Below are positions 63,721-64,000 of a DNA stretch of 64,000 nucleotides, piece by piece. The stretch's first letter is position 1. Every line of letters starts with the position of its first letter. The notes under the pieces are model-generated. The model ran no database searches and was not told the origin of the DNA. It saw only the letters and a program-made list of their open reading frames with translations. The position numbers were made by a program, and so were the translations under genes. Source of the DNA: Candidatus Accumulibacter aalborgensis (GTDB lineage Bacteria; Pseudomonadota; Gammaproteobacteria; Burkholderiales; Rhodocyclaceae); NCBI RefSeq assembly GCF_900089955.1, contig NZ_FLQX01000117.1, positions 1 to 64,000 on the forward strand, read 5' to 3'.

Positions 63721-64000
63721 TCGCGGTCTCCATCGTGCCTGGAATCCACGGTCACCCTGCGCACTTCGTCTTCGGTGTCGACGTTGCGCGCCTGCGCCTG
63801 GTAGAGGCGGTAGTAGTGGCCCTCGCGAGCCATCAATTCGTCGTGGCTGCCGACTTCGACAATGGTGCCACGGTCGAGGACGACCAGTCGGTTGGCATCG
63901 CGCAGGGTGGACAAACGGTGCGCGATGGCAATCGTCGTGCGTCCGCGCACCAGGTTGTCGAGCGCTTTCTGGATTTCCTTCTCGGTCGTCGTATCGACCG
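63717..64000 (-). CDS. ABC transporter ATP-binding protein, C-terminal part; gene continues beyond window
   Basis: The frame is open to the window end. Visible residues include TTTEKEIQKALDNL, the H-loop VRGRTTIAIAHRLSTLRDAN and the end of an exporter-type nucleotide-binding domain (LDRGTIVEVGSHDELMA). The N-terminal membrane domain and Walker A are outside. It is the first gene of the visible cyanophycin operon and its stop overlaps the DUF1854 ATG. The transported substrate is not known. Confidence 0.9.
   Translation of the reverse strand, partial: VDTTTEKEIQKALDNLVRGRTTIAIAHRLSTLRDANRLVVLDRGTIVEVGSHDELMAREGHYYRLYQAQARNVDTEDEVRRVTVDSRHDGDRE

Overview
The window reads as a high-GC betaproteobacterial chromosome, most likely a Rhodocyclales member close to 'Candidatus Accumulibacter'. 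That placement is inferred from gene content and protein style: paired neutral porins with betaproteobacterial signal peptides, DUF3460 and DUF2802 proteins, hpnCDE, a methylmalonyl-CoA/propionyl-CoA carboxylase cluster and a cphA'/cphA cyanophycin locus. No rRNA or taxonomic marker settles it. Genes are dense and mostly ordinary backbone; accessory DNA is concentrated at about 12.3-20.0 kb and 50.8-52.3 kb.

Layout. 1-7.2 kb: fatty-acid uptake and beta-oxidation (two trifunctional-type FadB proteins of opposite domain order, a FadL porin, a thiolase). 7.3-12.3 kb: DUF2802 membrane protein, TPR protein, RidA, RecG, an unknown membrane protein and an RlpA-like protein. 12.5-19.8 kb: a type I restriction-modification operon hsdM-hsdS-hsdR. 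Between hsdM and hsdS lie the two ends of a DUF1016-family nuclease gene whose middle has been replaced by an IS200-like/REP-associated transposase with inverted hairpin ends. A vapC remnant closes the island. 20-31.5 kb: a molybdopterin oxidoreductase, DUF3460, an acyl-CoA synthetase/GNAT fusion, OsmC, SelU, TesA divergent from a YbbA-type ATPase, and the squalene operon hpnC-hpnD-hpnE. 31.6-35.2 kb: tRNA-Leu(UAG), two tandem porins and rpsT. 35.3-41.4 kb: isoaspartyl methyltransferase-like protein, TolC, WaaA, WaaC and ManC. 41.5-50.7 kb: TauE/SafE, a crotonase with its GntR regulator, then mcm-meaB-pccB-pccA, which converts propionyl-CoA to succinyl-CoA. 50.8-52.3 kb: gene debris, hicB with a vestigial hicA, and a complete phd/vapC operon. 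52.3-58.2 kb: a spermidine-synthase-like membrane protein, an HDOD protein, an RluB/RluF-type pseudouridine synthase and a FapA/DUF342 protein. 58.3-64 kb: a minus-strand cyanophycin operon: ABC transporter (cut by the window end), DUF1854, a 43-codon hydrophobic ORF, cphA' and cphA, joined by stop/start overlaps.

How the parts fit. Beta-oxidation yields acetyl-CoA and, from odd chains, propionyl-CoA, which the pcc/mcm genes convert to succinyl-CoA. Together with nitrogen storage as cyanophycin and hopanoid-precursor synthesis this suits an organism living with fluctuating carbon and nitrogen. WaaC, WaaA, ManC, TolC and the porins serve the outer membrane.

Most interesting: the uncatalogued small ORF translationally coupled to cphA', with the associated ABC/DUF1854 genes; the gutted DUF1016 gene carrying a transposase with hairpin ends inside a restriction operon; a roughly 121-bp two-module palindromic repeat present in two inverted copies 16 kb apart; a 32-bp inverted-repeat element that supplies the last codons of hpnE; and duplicated, near-identical promoters ahead of the two porins.
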